This document shows, in pieces, positions 19,254 to 27,660 of a stretch of DNA of 64,000 nucleotides (position 1 is the first letter of the stretch; every line of letters starts with the position of its first letter). Made by a program: the position numbers and the translations under genes. Below the pieces are notes generated by a model. The model saw nothing but the letters and a program-made list of their open reading frames with translations, was not told the DNA's origin and did no database searches. Source of the stretch: an uncultured Chlorobiaceae bacterium (GTDB lineage Bacteria > Bacteroidota > Chlorobiia > Chlorobiales > Chlorobiaceae); the NCBI GenBank assembly GCA_903994365.1, contig CAJEXL010000009.1:25709-89708 (forward strand). Direction: 5' to 3'.

Positions 19254-20522
19254 GTGACCTACCAGGACGCACTCGATTTTCTTTATCCACTACACCGCTT
19301 CGGCATAAAGCCCGGTCTGGATCGGGTACTGAAGCTGCTTGATCTTCTGGGAGCACCCCATAAGCGTCTCGGGCAGGTTGTTCATATTGCAGGCACAAAC
19401 GGCAAGGGAACAGTAGCGGCATCTCTTGCATCGATTTTTCAGGCAAGTGGACGGAAAACAGCTCTTTATACATCACCTCATCTGGTTGATTTTACAGAAC
19501 GAATTCGTATCAACGGCGTGCAGATTCCCCGTGAGAGGGTGGCTCACTACTGCGCGCTATTGCAGCGTGCGGTTCTTGATAATCACTCAACCTTTTTTGA
19601 AGCGACGACAGCGATAGCTTTTGCATGGTTTGCGGACGAAGGGGTTGATCTCTCCATCATTGAGACTGGTATGGGTGGGCGGCTTGATGCAACCAATGTT
19701 GTTGATTCTGATTACGTCGTTATTCCAAGTATTGGTTTCGATCATACCGAATGGCTTGGTGGAACTCTTGCCCTCATTGCGGCGGAAAAAGCGGCTATAA
19801 TCAAAAAAGGGTGCAGGGTATTCACTGCGGTCTCTGATCCCGAAGCTTTACACTCTCTACAAGAGGGTGCCGTATTGTGCGATGCAGCTCTCTTTTGTGT
19901 TGAAAAAGATGTGGCATGCAGCATAACGTCCCAGGAGCCGGGAATGATGGAGTTAGAGATCAGAACGGCATCATGGCTCTATCCGGCATTGAAAGTACCG
20001 CTGACTGGCTCATTTCATGCAACAAATCTCTCTCTTGCTGTTATGGTAGCCGAAGCTGCTGGTATTTCGCCAGAGCATATCCGTAAGGGGTTAAACCGTT
20101 TATCAGAGAGTGGCTACAGGGCAAGGCTTGAATTGATTGGCAACTCTCCAGCCATATTTCTTGATGTTTCACATAATCCTGATGGTATGCGGGAGACTGT
20201 CAATACGCTCTGTTTATTCCGCCATCATTATAATCGAGCCTATGTTGTGCTTGGTTTGGCTTCGGATAAAGATGCCAGGGCAATGATTCGGGAACTTCTT
20301 CGTCTCAACATTCTTTTTGTTGCTGTTACTATTCCATCTGAACGCAGTGTGCCTGCTGAATTACTCTGCTCTTTGTGCAAAGATGAGGGAGCAGAGGCAA
20401 CGCTTTTCAGTAACGGAAGAGAGGCTCTTGCCTCTTTAAGGGCAACGGCAGGTGTTGATGACCTGATTCTTGTAACGGGCTCTTTTTATCTTGCAGGTGA
20501 TATTATAGCAGGAGGTATATGA
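19254..20522 (+). CDS. folC: Folylpolyglutamate synthase / dihydrofolate synthase
   Basis: FolC adds glutamate to dihydropteroate and reduced folates. The 422-residue product has the Mur-ligase P-loop HIAGTNGKGTVAAS near residue 43, and DFTERIRINGVQIPRE. The segment ETGMGGRLDATNVV and the C-terminal DVSHNPDGMRET also fit the family. The start is GTG, 9 nt after the ruvA stop, so the two are probably coupled. Confidence 0.94.
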   Translation: MTYQDALDFLYPLHRFGIKPGLDRVLKLLDLLGAPHKRLGQVVHIAGTNGKGTVAASLASIFQASGRKTALYTSPHLVDFTERIRINGVQIPRERVAHYCALLQRAVLDNHSTFFEATTAIAFAWFADEGVDLSIIETGMGGRLDATNVVDSDYVVIPSIGFDHTEWLGGTLALIAAEKAAIIKKGCRVFTAVSDPEALHSLQEGAVLCDAALFCVEKDVACSITSQEPGMMELEIRTASWLYPALKVPLTGSFHATNLSLAVMVAEAAGISPEHIRKGLNRLSESGYRARLELIGNSPAIFLDVSHNPDGMRETVNTLCLFRHHYNRAYVVLGLASDKDARAMIRELLRLNILFVAVTIPSERSVPAELLCSLCKDEGAEATLFSNGREALASLRATAGVDDLILVTGSFYLAGDIIAGGI

Positions 20523-20749
20523 AACTATCTTTTTTATGGAATTTTTTTTATTTATATTTACAGAAATACAGAAATTCATCTTACGGTTGAGAGTGTATTC
20601 TTCTTCGTAATTCCTTGTCGTTATTATCCCTTTTTCAATTATAGAAATTCTTCCCCTTTTATATTCTTTTCCTGCTTTTATGTCATACAGACAAAGCGCT
20701 AAAGGTAATTTCCGTTCATGATTCGTGTCATTGGATACCGTATCGGTGC
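20523..20749 (-). pseudogene. Stop-free frame abutting the inverted repeat; possible gene remnant
   Basis: This 227-bp AT-rich gap holds no recognised gene. On the minus strand one frame stays open from a TAG inside the inverted repeat (about 20755) through the gap into antisense folC. It reads NHERKLPLALCLYDIKAGK and then KGIITTRNYEEEYTLNRK, with no start codon near its 5' edge. It may be the 3' part of a gene whose front was lost where the repeat begins. Chance openness is possible, and no family was recognised. Confidence 0.3.
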
Positions 20750-20857
20750 ACTACGGAGTAGTGCCATAAAGCGAAGAGGTATCTGATTGCGGTACCTCTT
20801 CAGCTTCCTTTTTTCATCCGAGATATTTCATCACGAAGCTTTGCAGCCTCTTCATAG
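20750..20857. repeat. 108-bp inverted repeat, left copy
   Basis: This segment is the exact reverse complement of 25038-25145 over all 108 bases. It contains, read on the minus strand, the last 18 codons and stop of the bifunctional nuclease gene, the bidirectional hairpin (20773-20801), and the last three codons and stop of bamA. Here both gene ends are detached from any gene body, so this is the derived copy. Confidence 0.97.
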
Positions 20858-20891
20858 CTTTTTTACAAACAAGCGTTGAATACAATTTACA

Positions 20892-22181
20892 ATGTCGAAC
20901 AATTCGAGTTTTAAAGGTCTGGACATCAATATGCTCCAGAAAAAGAAGGTTTCTGAGTTGCATGTTTTAGCCAAAGAGCTTGGGGTGATGGCTGCTGGCT
21001 TACGCAAGGAAGAGCTTATTTTCAAGATTATTGAAGCCCAGTCACAGAAGAATACCGACTCAGAAAGCGGAAATGTCATGGTCAATACCGGTGTTCTGCA
21101 GGTTATTCCTGAAGGCTACGGTTTTTTACGATCTGCCAATTACAACTACCTCTCATCTCCGGACGATATCTATGTCTCTCCCTCACAGATCAAGCGCTTC
21201 AACATGCGTACAGGGGATACGGTTTCCGGGCAGGTAAGGGCACCAAAAGAGGGTGAGCGTTTTTTCGCTCTGCTGAAGATCAATACGATTGACGGCAATG
21301 ATCCGGAAATTACAAGAGAGAGGCCCTATTTCGAGAACCTCACACCGCTTTTTCCCCGTGAACGACTCAAGCTTGAAACCAAACAGACCGAAGCATGTGG
21401 TCGTATCATGGATATTTTTACCCCGATAGGAAAAGGCCAGAGAGGTTTGATTGTGGCTCAGCCGAAGACTGGTAAAACCATGCTTCTCCAGATGATTGCC
21501 AATGCGATCATCAAAAATCATCCTGAGGTTTACCTTATAGTTCTTTTGATTGACGAACGCCCTGAAGAGGTGACTGATATGGCCCGTAGCGTGCCCGCAG
21601 AGGTTGTTAGCTCAACCTTTGATGAGGATCCTGAGCGTCACGTCCTTGTGGCCGATATGGTGCTTGAAAAGGCGAAGCGGCTTGTAGAGGTTGGCAGGGA
21701 TGTGGTCGTCCTGCTCGACTCTATTACCCGCCTTGCAAGAGCCCATAACACCATTATTCCCCATTCCGGGAAGATTCTTTCTGGTGGTATTGATGCCAAT
21801 GCGCTCACCAAGCCAAAACGTTTTTTTGGCGCTGCCCGCAATATTGAGGAGGGAGGCAGTCTCACCATTATTGCCACTGCGCTTATCGATACTGGATCAC
21901 GTATGGATGATGTTATTTTTGAAGAGTTCAAGGGCACAGGAAATATGGAGCTTCTGCTTGACCGCAGGCTTTCCGAGCGTCGAGTATTTCCTTCTATCGA
22001 TATACTTCGCTCCAGTACCCGTAAAGAGGAGTTGCTCTTCTCACAGGAAGAACTCTCAAGAACATGGCTTCTCAGAAAGTACCTTGCCGACAAGAACCCG
22101 ATTGAATGTATGGAGTTCATGCGCGAGAAAATGGCCGATACAAAGGATAACAAAGAGTTTTTTAAATACATGAATGCTTGA
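20892..22181 (+). CDS. rho: Transcription termination factor Rho
   Basis: Rho is the hexameric RNA helicase that ends untranslated transcripts. The 429-residue product has the N-terminal Rho helix-extension-helix ([20 protein letters not shown]) and the RNA-binding cold-shock fold ([31 protein letters not shown]). The ATPase domain has P-loop [13 protein letters not shown] and Walker [18 protein letters not shown]- and R-loop regions follow to [17 protein letters not shown]. Its start lies 34 bp from the inner edge of the 108-bp repeat, so its promoter must lie within or beyond that repeat. Confidence 0.97.
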   Translation: MSNNSSFKGLDINMLQKKKVSELHVLAKELGVMAAGLRKEELIFKIIEAQSQKNTDSESGNVMVNTGVLQVIPEGYGFLRSANYNYLSSPDDIYVSPSQIKRFNMRTGDTVSGQVRAPKEGERFFALLKINTIDGNDPEITRERPYFENLTPLFPRERLKLETKQTEACGRIMDIFTPIGKGQRGLIVAQPKTGKTMLLQMIANAIIKNHPEVYLIVLLIDERPEEVTDMARSVPAEVVSSTFDEDPERHVLVADMVLEKAKRLVEVGRDVVVLLDSITRLARAHNTIIPHSGKILSGGIDANALTKPKRFFGAARNIEEGGSLTIIATALIDTGSRMDDVIFEEFKGTGNMELLLDRRLSERRVFPSIDILRSSTRKEELLFSQEELSRTWLLRKYLADKNPIECMEFMREKMADTKDNKEFFKYMNA

Positions 22182-22261
22182 TCTTCGATCAAAAGGTTTG
22201 TTTGTTAGAAAAAAATTCTTATATTATCTGCCTTTAAAACAAGAGGAAAGACACTTACTAT

Positions 22262-22369
22262 ATGCCCTGCGGAAAAAAGAGAAAGCGCCATAAAATGGCG
22301 GTACACAAGCGTAAAAAGATGCGTCGTAAGAACAGGCACAAGAAGCGCCAGAGATACCAGAATAAGTAA
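22262..22369 (+). CDS. 35-residue basic protein, mS38/AURKAIP1-COX24-like
   Basis: The ORF encodes MPCGKKRKRHKMAVHKRKKM and then RRKNRHKKRQRYQNK, over half lysine, arginine or histidine. The pattern GKKRKRHKMxxHKRKK is that of the small AURKAIP1/COX24-type proteins found across Bacteroidota and Chlorobi. They are related to mitochondrial mS38 and are thought to be part of the small ribosomal subunit. GAGGAAAG lies upstream. It lies between rho and tRNA-Lys. Confidence 0.8.
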   Translation: MPCGKKRKRHKMAVHKRKKMRRKNRHKKRQRYQNK

Positions 22370-22400
22370 GTTCCGGTACTCCTGTACCTATTTTTAGGTC

Positions 22401-22473
22401 GAGAATATAGCTCAGTCGGTAGAGCATCTGCCTTTTAAGCAGAGGGTCGAAGGTTCGAGTCCTTCTATTCTCA
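22401..22473 (+). tRNA. tRNA-Lys (anticodon UUU)
   Basis: A 73-nt cloverleaf: acceptor GAGAATA/TATTCTC with discriminator A, D-loop AGCTCAGTCGGTAGAGC, anticodon loop CTTTTAA (anticodon 22434-22436) on stem TCTGC/GCAGA, and T-arm with GGTTCGAGTCC. CCA is not encoded. Confidence 0.97.
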
Positions 22474-22506
22474 CTGAGTGTATTGATGCATTCAGCAATT
22501 TGACAA

Positions 22507-22588
22507 GCCCGAGTGGTGAAATTGGTAGACACACTATCTTGAGGGGGTAGCGCCGAAAGGTGTAGGAGTTCGAATCTCCTCTCGGGCA
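22507..22588 (+). tRNA. tRNA-Leu (anticodon GAG)
   Basis: An 82-nt class II tRNA: acceptor GCCCGAG/CTCGGGC with discriminator A, anticodon GAG at 22541-22543 on stem CTATC/GGTAG (one G-U pair), a variable arm, and T-arm AGGAGTTCGAATCTCCT. CCA is not encoded. It is probably cotranscribed with tRNA-Lys 34 nt upstream. Confidence 0.97.
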
Positions 22589-22607
22589 CTTGTTAACTCA
22601 TAAAAAA

Positions 22608-22628
22608 GCCGCTTTTTGCGGCTTTTTT
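22608..22628 (+). terminator. Intrinsic terminator after the tRNA pair
   Basis: GCCGC/GCGGC stem with a TTTTT loop, flanked by A6 and T6 (22602-22628). This is a textbook rho-independent terminator. It separates the rho-tRNA transcript from etfB. Confidence 0.92.
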
Positions 22629-22665
22629 AATTTTGCGTTGGCCATGGCAATCAGGAGGATCTTCG

Positions 22666-23409
22666 ATGAATATTGCTGTATGTGTCTGCCAGGTACCCGA
22701 TACCGCATCGGTTATCGGATTTGTTGACGGCATCAGAGATCTCGCAAGAGTCAATGAGGTGATGAACCCTTACGATGAATATGCTCTGGAAGAGGCTGTA
22801 CGTATCAAAGAGCATTTTACAGGCAGTGTCGTCACGGTTTTCACTATTGCTCCGGCCTCGGCAAAAGAGATGCTCCGCAAATCCCTCGCCATGGGAGCGG
22901 ATCGTGCCATTCTTTTTGATGCAGTGCTCTCTGATCCATATCAAACTGCAGTTGCCTTGAGTCGTGCTCTTGTAACTTTTTATGCCGATACTCTCCCTGA
23001 TCTCGTTTTTTGTGGTAAGCAATCAACTGATTTTCAGAGTGCGCAGGTACCAGCAATGCTTGCAGAGCTTCTTGGTATAGGAGCTGTTACTGGTATTTGC
23101 TCTCTTCACGCATCAAGCGAAGGCCTTCAGGTTGAACGTGAAATAGAAGGCGGTGTTGAGTCATTTGACGTTCACTATCCAGCGCTCTTCAGCACTGAAA
23201 AAGGGTTGAATATACCCCGAAAAACCAGTATCAAATCGGTTATGGAGTCGAGAAAAAAAACGATTGATTTATTTCCTCTCTCTCTTGATGAGGCATCTTC
23301 TGTGGTTATGACAGGAATGACGCCTCTTGACAGAAAAAAAAGATGCCAATTTCTCTCTGACGAAAAAGAGCTGGTCAGGCTTCTCAGTGAGGAGCATCAC
23401 CTTTTCTGA
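22666..23409 (+). CDS. etfB: Electron transfer flavoprotein beta subunit
   Basis: EtfB carries AMP (or a second flavin in bifurcating forms) and relays electrons with EtfA. The 247-residue product begins MNIAVCVCQVPDT and has NPYDEYALEEAVRIKE and AMGADRAILFD. The segment LVFCGKQSTDFQSAQVPAMLAELLG matches the family. AGGAGG sits 7 nt before the chosen ATG; an upstream ATG at 22633 lies in the terminator tail and would add odd residues. It pairs with etfA 27 nt downstream. No dehydrogenase or quinone oxidoreductase partner is next door. Confidence 0.92.
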   Translation: MNIAVCVCQVPDTASVIGFVDGIRDLARVNEVMNPYDEYALEEAVRIKEHFTGSVVTVFTIAPASAKEMLRKSLAMGADRAILFDAVLSDPYQTAVALSRALVTFYADTLPDLVFCGKQSTDFQSAQVPAMLAELLGIGAVTGICSLHASSEGLQVEREIEGGVESFDVHYPALFSTEKGLNIPRKTSIKSVMESRKKTIDLFPLSLDEASSVVMTGMTPLDRKKRCQFLSDEKELVRLLSEEHHLF

Positions 23410-23436
23410 GCAGGTGGAAAAAAAGAAAACCTCGTT

Positions 23437-24429
23437 ATGGCGATGAACAAATATCTTGTATTTCTGGAACAGAGGGATGGTATTGTAAAAAAAGCTTCCA
23501 TCAAGCTCTGGAACACTTTTCAAAAGCTTGCCGCAATGCATGATGATATTGCGGTGTGTGGTCTTTTTGTTGGAGCCGCTGACCTTCATCAGCTCCAGGT
23601 CACTCTTGTGGGAGCTGGTGTGGTCTATTACGCAAGTAGTACCGGGTTCAGTCTTTACAATCCGGAGCGCTATGCCAGCCTCGTTGCTGATACATTCAAA
23701 CGGGAGGCTTGCAGTACCCTTTTTTTTGCTGATACGATACTCAGCCGCGAGCTTGCCCCAAAACTCTCTGTACGTCTGAATGCGGCATTACTCTCTGGCT
23801 CTCCAATGTTTGATGCAGCGGGGGTAGATAGTGGCTCTCTACGGTCTGTCTATTCTGGTTCTGCCTTGGCATCGTTTCACTCCGACCGTTTACCAAGGAT
23901 CTATACCATATCGTCATTTCCGATAATCCCGGCCAACCCCTCCAGAACTCATATTGATTTTATTCCTCTTCAGCAGCCCTGTTCCGTCAATGGGGAAGAG
24001 CTTTTTCCGCTGGTTCGCATGATGACGATGCGTGAGGGTCGGGGGGATGTTACCGAAGCAGGCATTATCATTGCCGGCGGGAGAGGTGTTGGTGGTGCCG
24101 ATGGTTTTGCATTGCTTGAGCAGCTTGCGTTCCTTCTTGGTGGAGTTGTTGGTGCGAGTCGAGCAGCCGTGGATGAAGGGTGGCGGCCCCATAGCGAACA
24201 GATAGGGCAGACGGGCAGAACGGTGGCGCCAGCTCTCTATCTTGCTTGTGGGATATCCGGCTCGCTCCAGCATATCGCCGGGATTGGTTCAGCCAGCCTG
24301 GTAGTTGCCATCAACAGTGATTGCCATGCCCCGATATTTGATGTCGCTGATTATGGGATTGTTGGTGATGCCTCTCTTGTGTTGCAAAAACTGATCAATG
24401 CCGTACAGGATTTTTTGAAGAAGAAATGA
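23437..24429 (+). CDS. etfA: Electron transfer flavoprotein alpha subunit
   Basis: EtfA binds the electron-carrying FAD. The 330-residue product has the N-terminal alpha/beta domain. The conserved FAD-binding C-terminal part reads GGRGVGGADGFALLEQLA, then GASRAAVDEGW, QIGQTGRTVAPALYLACGIS and VAINSDCHAPIFDVADYGIVG. ATGs at 23437 and 23443 are both possible starts. The donor and acceptor of this ETF in a photoautotroph are not evident from the neighbourhood. Confidence 0.93.
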   Translation: MAMNKYLVFLEQRDGIVKKASIKLWNTFQKLAAMHDDIAVCGLFVGAADLHQLQVTLVGAGVVYYASSTGFSLYNPERYASLVADTFKREACSTLFFADTILSRELAPKLSVRLNAALLSGSPMFDAAGVDSGSLRSVYSGSALASFHSDRLPRIYTISSFPIIPANPSRTHIDFIPLQQPCSVNGEELFPLVRMMTMREGRGDVTEAGIIIAGGRGVGGADGFALLEQLAFLLGGVVGASRAAVDEGWRPHSEQIGQTGRTVAPALYLACGISGSLQHIAGIGSASLVVAINSDCHAPIFDVADYGIVGDASLVLQKLINAVQDFLKKK

Positions 24430-24504
24430 TTAGTACTACTTTAGCGTTATGATATTCGTATTTGGTTGTTTTGTGATCTTGTCTGCAACGTTAATTTATT
24501 GTTC

Positions 24505-25095
24505 ATGCGTAAACTTCAGGTAGATATTCTCGGACTTTCAACAAGCCCACATACTAATGGGGCCTATGCTCTTATCCTTTATGAGGTTGAGGGAAAGCGA
24601 AAACTTCCGATTATAATAGGCGGGTTTGAAGCTCAGGCTATCGCCCTTAAACTTGAAAATATAAAGCCACCGCGTCCATTCACCCACGACCTTTTCAAGA
24701 ATATTGCTGATGCGTTTCATCTGCATGTCAATGAGATTATTATTGATGAGCTGCACAATGAGACCTTCTATGCCAAAGTGATCTGTGAAGTAAATGGTGA
24801 AGTTCATGAGATTGATGCGCGCCCCAGTGATGCTATTGCAATCGCAGTGCGTTTTAATGCACCCCTTTTTGTGACTGAAGAGATTATGGACGAGGCGGGT
24901 ATCAAGGAGGAGCAGAAAGAGGAGGGTGAGGAGGAGGCTGTTCCGGAAGCTGAGGAGATTGTGATTCCCGCTGTTTCTCCTGATACTCTCCTCAACGAAC
25001 TTCAGCTCTCTCTCAATCAGGCGGTGAGCAATGAAAACTATGAAGAGGCTGCAAAGCTTCGTGATGAAATATCTCGGATGAAAAAAGGAAGCTGA
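24505..25095 (+). CDS. Bifunctional nuclease-family protein (DUF151) with UVR motif
   Basis: DUF151/BFN proteins are small nucleases or regulatory proteins; plant members have RNase and DNase activity. The 196-residue product shows VDILGLSTSPHTNGAYALIL, LPIIIGGFEAQAIAL and the signature DARPSDAIAIAVRFNAPLFV. An acidic linker then leads to a C-terminal UvrB/UvrC-type motif (AVSNENYEEAAKLRDEISRM). The ATG at 24505 fits the family start MRKLQVDI; 24466 would add unrelated residues. Its last 18 codons are duplicated in the left 108-bp inverted repeat. Confidence 0.85.
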   Translation: MRKLQVDILGLSTSPHTNGAYALILYEVEGKRKLPIIIGGFEAQAIALKLENIKPPRPFTHDLFKNIADAFHLHVNEIIIDELHNETFYAKVICEVNGEVHEIDARPSDAIAIAVRFNAPLFVTEEIMDEAGIKEEQKEEGEEEAVPEAEEIVIPAVSPDTLLNELQLSLNQAVSNENYEEAAKLRDEISRMKKGS

Positions 25096-25145
25096 AGAGG
25101 TACCGCAATCAGATACCTCTTCGCTTTATGGCACTACTCCGTAGT
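25038..25145. repeat. 108-bp inverted repeat, right copy
   Basis: This is the exact reverse complement of 20750-20857. Here it is in its native setting: the 3' end of the DUF151 gene, the hairpin between the two convergent genes, and the final codons of bamA. Similarity ends sharply on both sides (25037 and 25146 mismatch). Confidence 0.97.
25094..25122. terminator. Bidirectional hairpin between the DUF151 gene and bamA
   Basis: GAAGAGGTA (25094-25102) pairs with TACCTCTTC (25114-25122) in the 38-bp gap between convergent stop codons; the arm begins in the DUF151 stop codon. A second short palindrome (GGCACTAC with GTAGTTGTGCC) follows within the bamA end. A short T run (GCTTTATG) follows. 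The same hairpin is repeated at 20773-20801. Confidence 0.65.
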
Positions 25146-27638
25146 TGTGCCGAAACTGAATAAAAAGTTCCATCCCTGTTTTGACTGATCAGGAATACTC
25201 TCGACAGCATCAAACCCATAACCGTAATCGAGACCGATTTGCCCAATAATTGGCAGATAGAGGCGAAGGCCGATGCCTGCCGACTTTTTCAGCTCTGAAA
25301 AATTGACTGCGCTGCTGTTTTCCCAGAGATTTGCAGCTTCAATAAAAGTCAGGGCATAAATACTTACCGACTGCGACATGGAGAGCGGGTAGCGGACTTC
25401 CGAAGTGAACTTTGAGTAAACTTTCCCGGCATACAGGGTGGAGGTACCCGAACTATCACCAAGCTTTCTTCCGAGGCTACGGTCATCATACCCTCGAAGG
25501 GGAATGGTTGGCAGGCTCGACATACCACTGCCACCCATATAGAAGTACTCGGTGTAGGGTATATAATCACTGTCATTAAACGTGGCCAGGTAGCCATGTT
25601 GTGTGGAAAGATTCCAGACAACTTGCTTTGAAATCGGAATGTAAAAACTCGATGTGCTGCTCAGTTTATAAAAATCGACTGAACCTGGCAGAGGCCCGCC
25701 AGCAAGTTGCCCTTTAATCGAGTTTTTGCTCCCTCGCCTTGGATAGATGGGGTTGTCAATGCTGTTCCGTGTTGTCGTAAGGGTTATGGAAAACTCTTCA
25801 GCATTGGTGGGAGCATTGAGATCACTATAGTTAATGAAACTCAGGAATCCGCCAGAACTGTGCAGGTATTTCAGCTTCAAGTTGATTGAGCTGTAATCGT
25901 CAGGCCAGGTCAGTCGTCTTCCGACGGAAAGAGTTGTGCCATACTGGTCAATGACTGTTGGGTTGTCGGTGGTATCATTCGTATAGTCATAAGCGCTATG
26001 GGTTTTGAACGCAGAAAAACCTACTGCGGTTGGAGTGCCAAATGCCCATGGCTCAGTAAAGTTGAGGCTGAGTGTTCGGTAATTATAACTTCCAAATTGC
26101 CACTGGAATCCAAGTTGCTGGCCGTCCCCATGTGGTAATGGCCGGTAGGCTTCGGCATCGAAAATATCTTTCAGTGAAAAATTATTAAAGGTGACTCCAA
26201 ATGCGCCAGTAAATCCGCTGCCACTGTATCCAACAGATGCGTTAAAGGTATCAGTCTGTTTTTCAGTAACATTGTAGGTCAGGTCTACCGTATTGTTTTC
26301 AGGATGTGGCTCAATATCCGGTGTAATTTGCTCAGGGTCAAAGTAGTTGAGCATACTGAGTTCCCTGATGCTGCGCACAACGTTTTTGCGGCTGAACATA
26401 TCGCCAGGGACGGTGTACAGCTCACGTCGGATAACATGATCCTTTGTTTTAGTATTTCCACTGATATTAACCGTGTTAAGCTGGAAAGGCTCCCCCTCTC
26501 GAAGAGTGATAACCAGATCGACAATATCAGGTTTGATAATCTGCTCCTCAAGATTTGCCTTGAAGGAGAGGTAACCGCGATCAAGATAGAGTGAGCTGAC
26601 ATCTGAATTGTCCTGTGAATAGTTCAGTCTCTCCTGGATCAGTTTGGAATTGTAGGTATCACCTGTTTTTATCCGGAATGTTTTTTCAAGAATATCGGTT
26701 GTGGCAAAGTCCATGGTGTTGCCTGACCATGTAATATTTCTTACATGATATTTGTTCCCTTCGTCAAGATAAATATCAAGAAAGAGCCCTTTATTATTTT
26801 TGGCATAACTGATTGAGTCTCGTAAAACACGAGCATCCCGGTATCCATTGCTTCGGTAGAACTCAACCAGCAGGTTTTTGTCCTCATTGAATTTATCGGT
26901 ATCCAGCTTTGGTGAGCCAAAAATTTTTCGCCACCAGGAATTCTGGGTAGTCTCTTTAAAAACCCCTCTCAGTTTATTCTGATCAAAGGCCGTGTTGCCA
27001 TGAAATGTTATTTTTTCGATTGATACCTTAGGGCCTTCGGTAATGTTGAAAAGAATCTTTGTATGATTTTTGGCAGTTTCCTGTTGCTTGAACTCTGCCC
27101 TTGCGGTTAAATACCCTTTTGAAGCAAAGAGTTTCTCGATTTTATTGACTGCCGTCAGTAACGATTGTTCTGAGACTTTTTTGCCAGTTACAAGTGCTGC
27201 TGCCTTTGTTAATTCATCACTGTCAATCTTTTTATTTCCACTAAAGACGACCTCATCAAGCATTGGTAATTCAGTCAGGAGGAAGTGGAGTGCAATATTG
27301 TTTTGGCCAAGATCGCTTTTACTCAACTTGATATCGCTGAAAAGCTGCAGTTTCCAAAGGTATTGCAGCGCGCCAGAGAGCTCTGTTCCCGGGATTGAGA
27401 TCTTCTCCTTGACTTTAAGTGGCAGACTGTATTTTAACTCTTCATCGTTGAGTGATACAAGTCCGCTAAAGGATATTGAGGCTACGGTGTAGATATCTTT
27501 TTTGGGAGTAGTTACTTCTGGTTGCTCTGCAGCATTGGGCTGTTTGGCCGTCCGATTTTTTGCCTCGATGTTCGTTCCTGTCGCATTAAAGGCAAGAGCT
27601 AGTAAACTTATGGTTATCAGTTTTCGCGTTTGTTTCAT
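25134..27638 (-). CDS. bamA: Outer-membrane protein assembly factor BamA
   Basis: BamA (Omp85) inserts beta-barrel proteins into the outer membrane. The 834-residue product has a signal peptide (KLITISLLALAFNATG). A series of POTRA repeats follows to about residue 450 (motifs such as VSIEKITFHGNTAFDQNKL, then LNTVNISGNTKTKDHVIRRE). The C-terminal 16-strand barrel has FNASVGYSGSGFTGAFG, a lid-lock-like RGYDDRSLG, and final LDYGYGFDAV. The ATG at 27638 is preferred because it starts a normal signal peptide; 27704 would not. It overlaps the right inverted repeat by its last codons and follows uppS. Confidence 0.93.
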   Translation of the reverse strand: MKQTRKLITISLLALAFNATGTNIEAKNRTAKQPNAAEQPEVTTPKKDIYTVASISFSGLVSLNDEELKYSLPLKVKEKISIPGTELSGALQYLWKLQLFSDIKLSKSDLGQNNIALHFLLTELPMLDEVVFSGNKKIDSDELTKAAALVTGKKVSEQSLLTAVNKIEKLFASKGYLTARAEFKQQETAKNHTKILFNITEGPKVSIEKITFHGNTAFDQNKLRGVFKETTQNSWWRKIFGSPKLDTDKFNEDKNLLVEFYRSNGYRDARVLRDSISYAKNNKGLFLDIYLDEGNKYHVRNITWSGNTMDFATTDILEKTFRIKTGDTYNSKLIQERLNYSQDNSDVSSLYLDRGYLSFKANLEEQIIKPDIVDLVITLREGEPFQLNTVNISGNTKTKDHVIRRELYTVPGDMFSRKNVVRSIRELSMLNYFDPEQITPDIEPHPENNTVDLTYNVTEKQTDTFNASVGYSGSGFTGAFGVTFNNFSLKDIFDAEAYRPLPHGDGQQLGFQWQFGSYNYRTLSLNFTEPWAFGTPTAVGFSAFKTHSAYDYTNDTTDNPTVIDQYGTTLSVGRRLTWPDDYSSINLKLKYLHSSGGFLSFINYSDLNAPTNAEEFSITLTTTRNSIDNPIYPRRGSKNSIKGQLAGGPLPGSVDFYKLSSTSSFYIPISKQVVWNLSTQHGYLATFNDSDYIPYTEYFYMGGSGMSSLPTIPLRGYDDRSLGRKLGDSSGTSTLYAGKVYSKFTSEVRYPLSMSQSVSIYALTFIEAANLWENSSAVNFSELKKSAGIGLRLYLPIIGQIGLDYGYGFDAVESIPDQSKQGWNFLFSFGTTTE

Positions 27639-27660
27639 GAAATGTGGCGGGTCAATCTGG

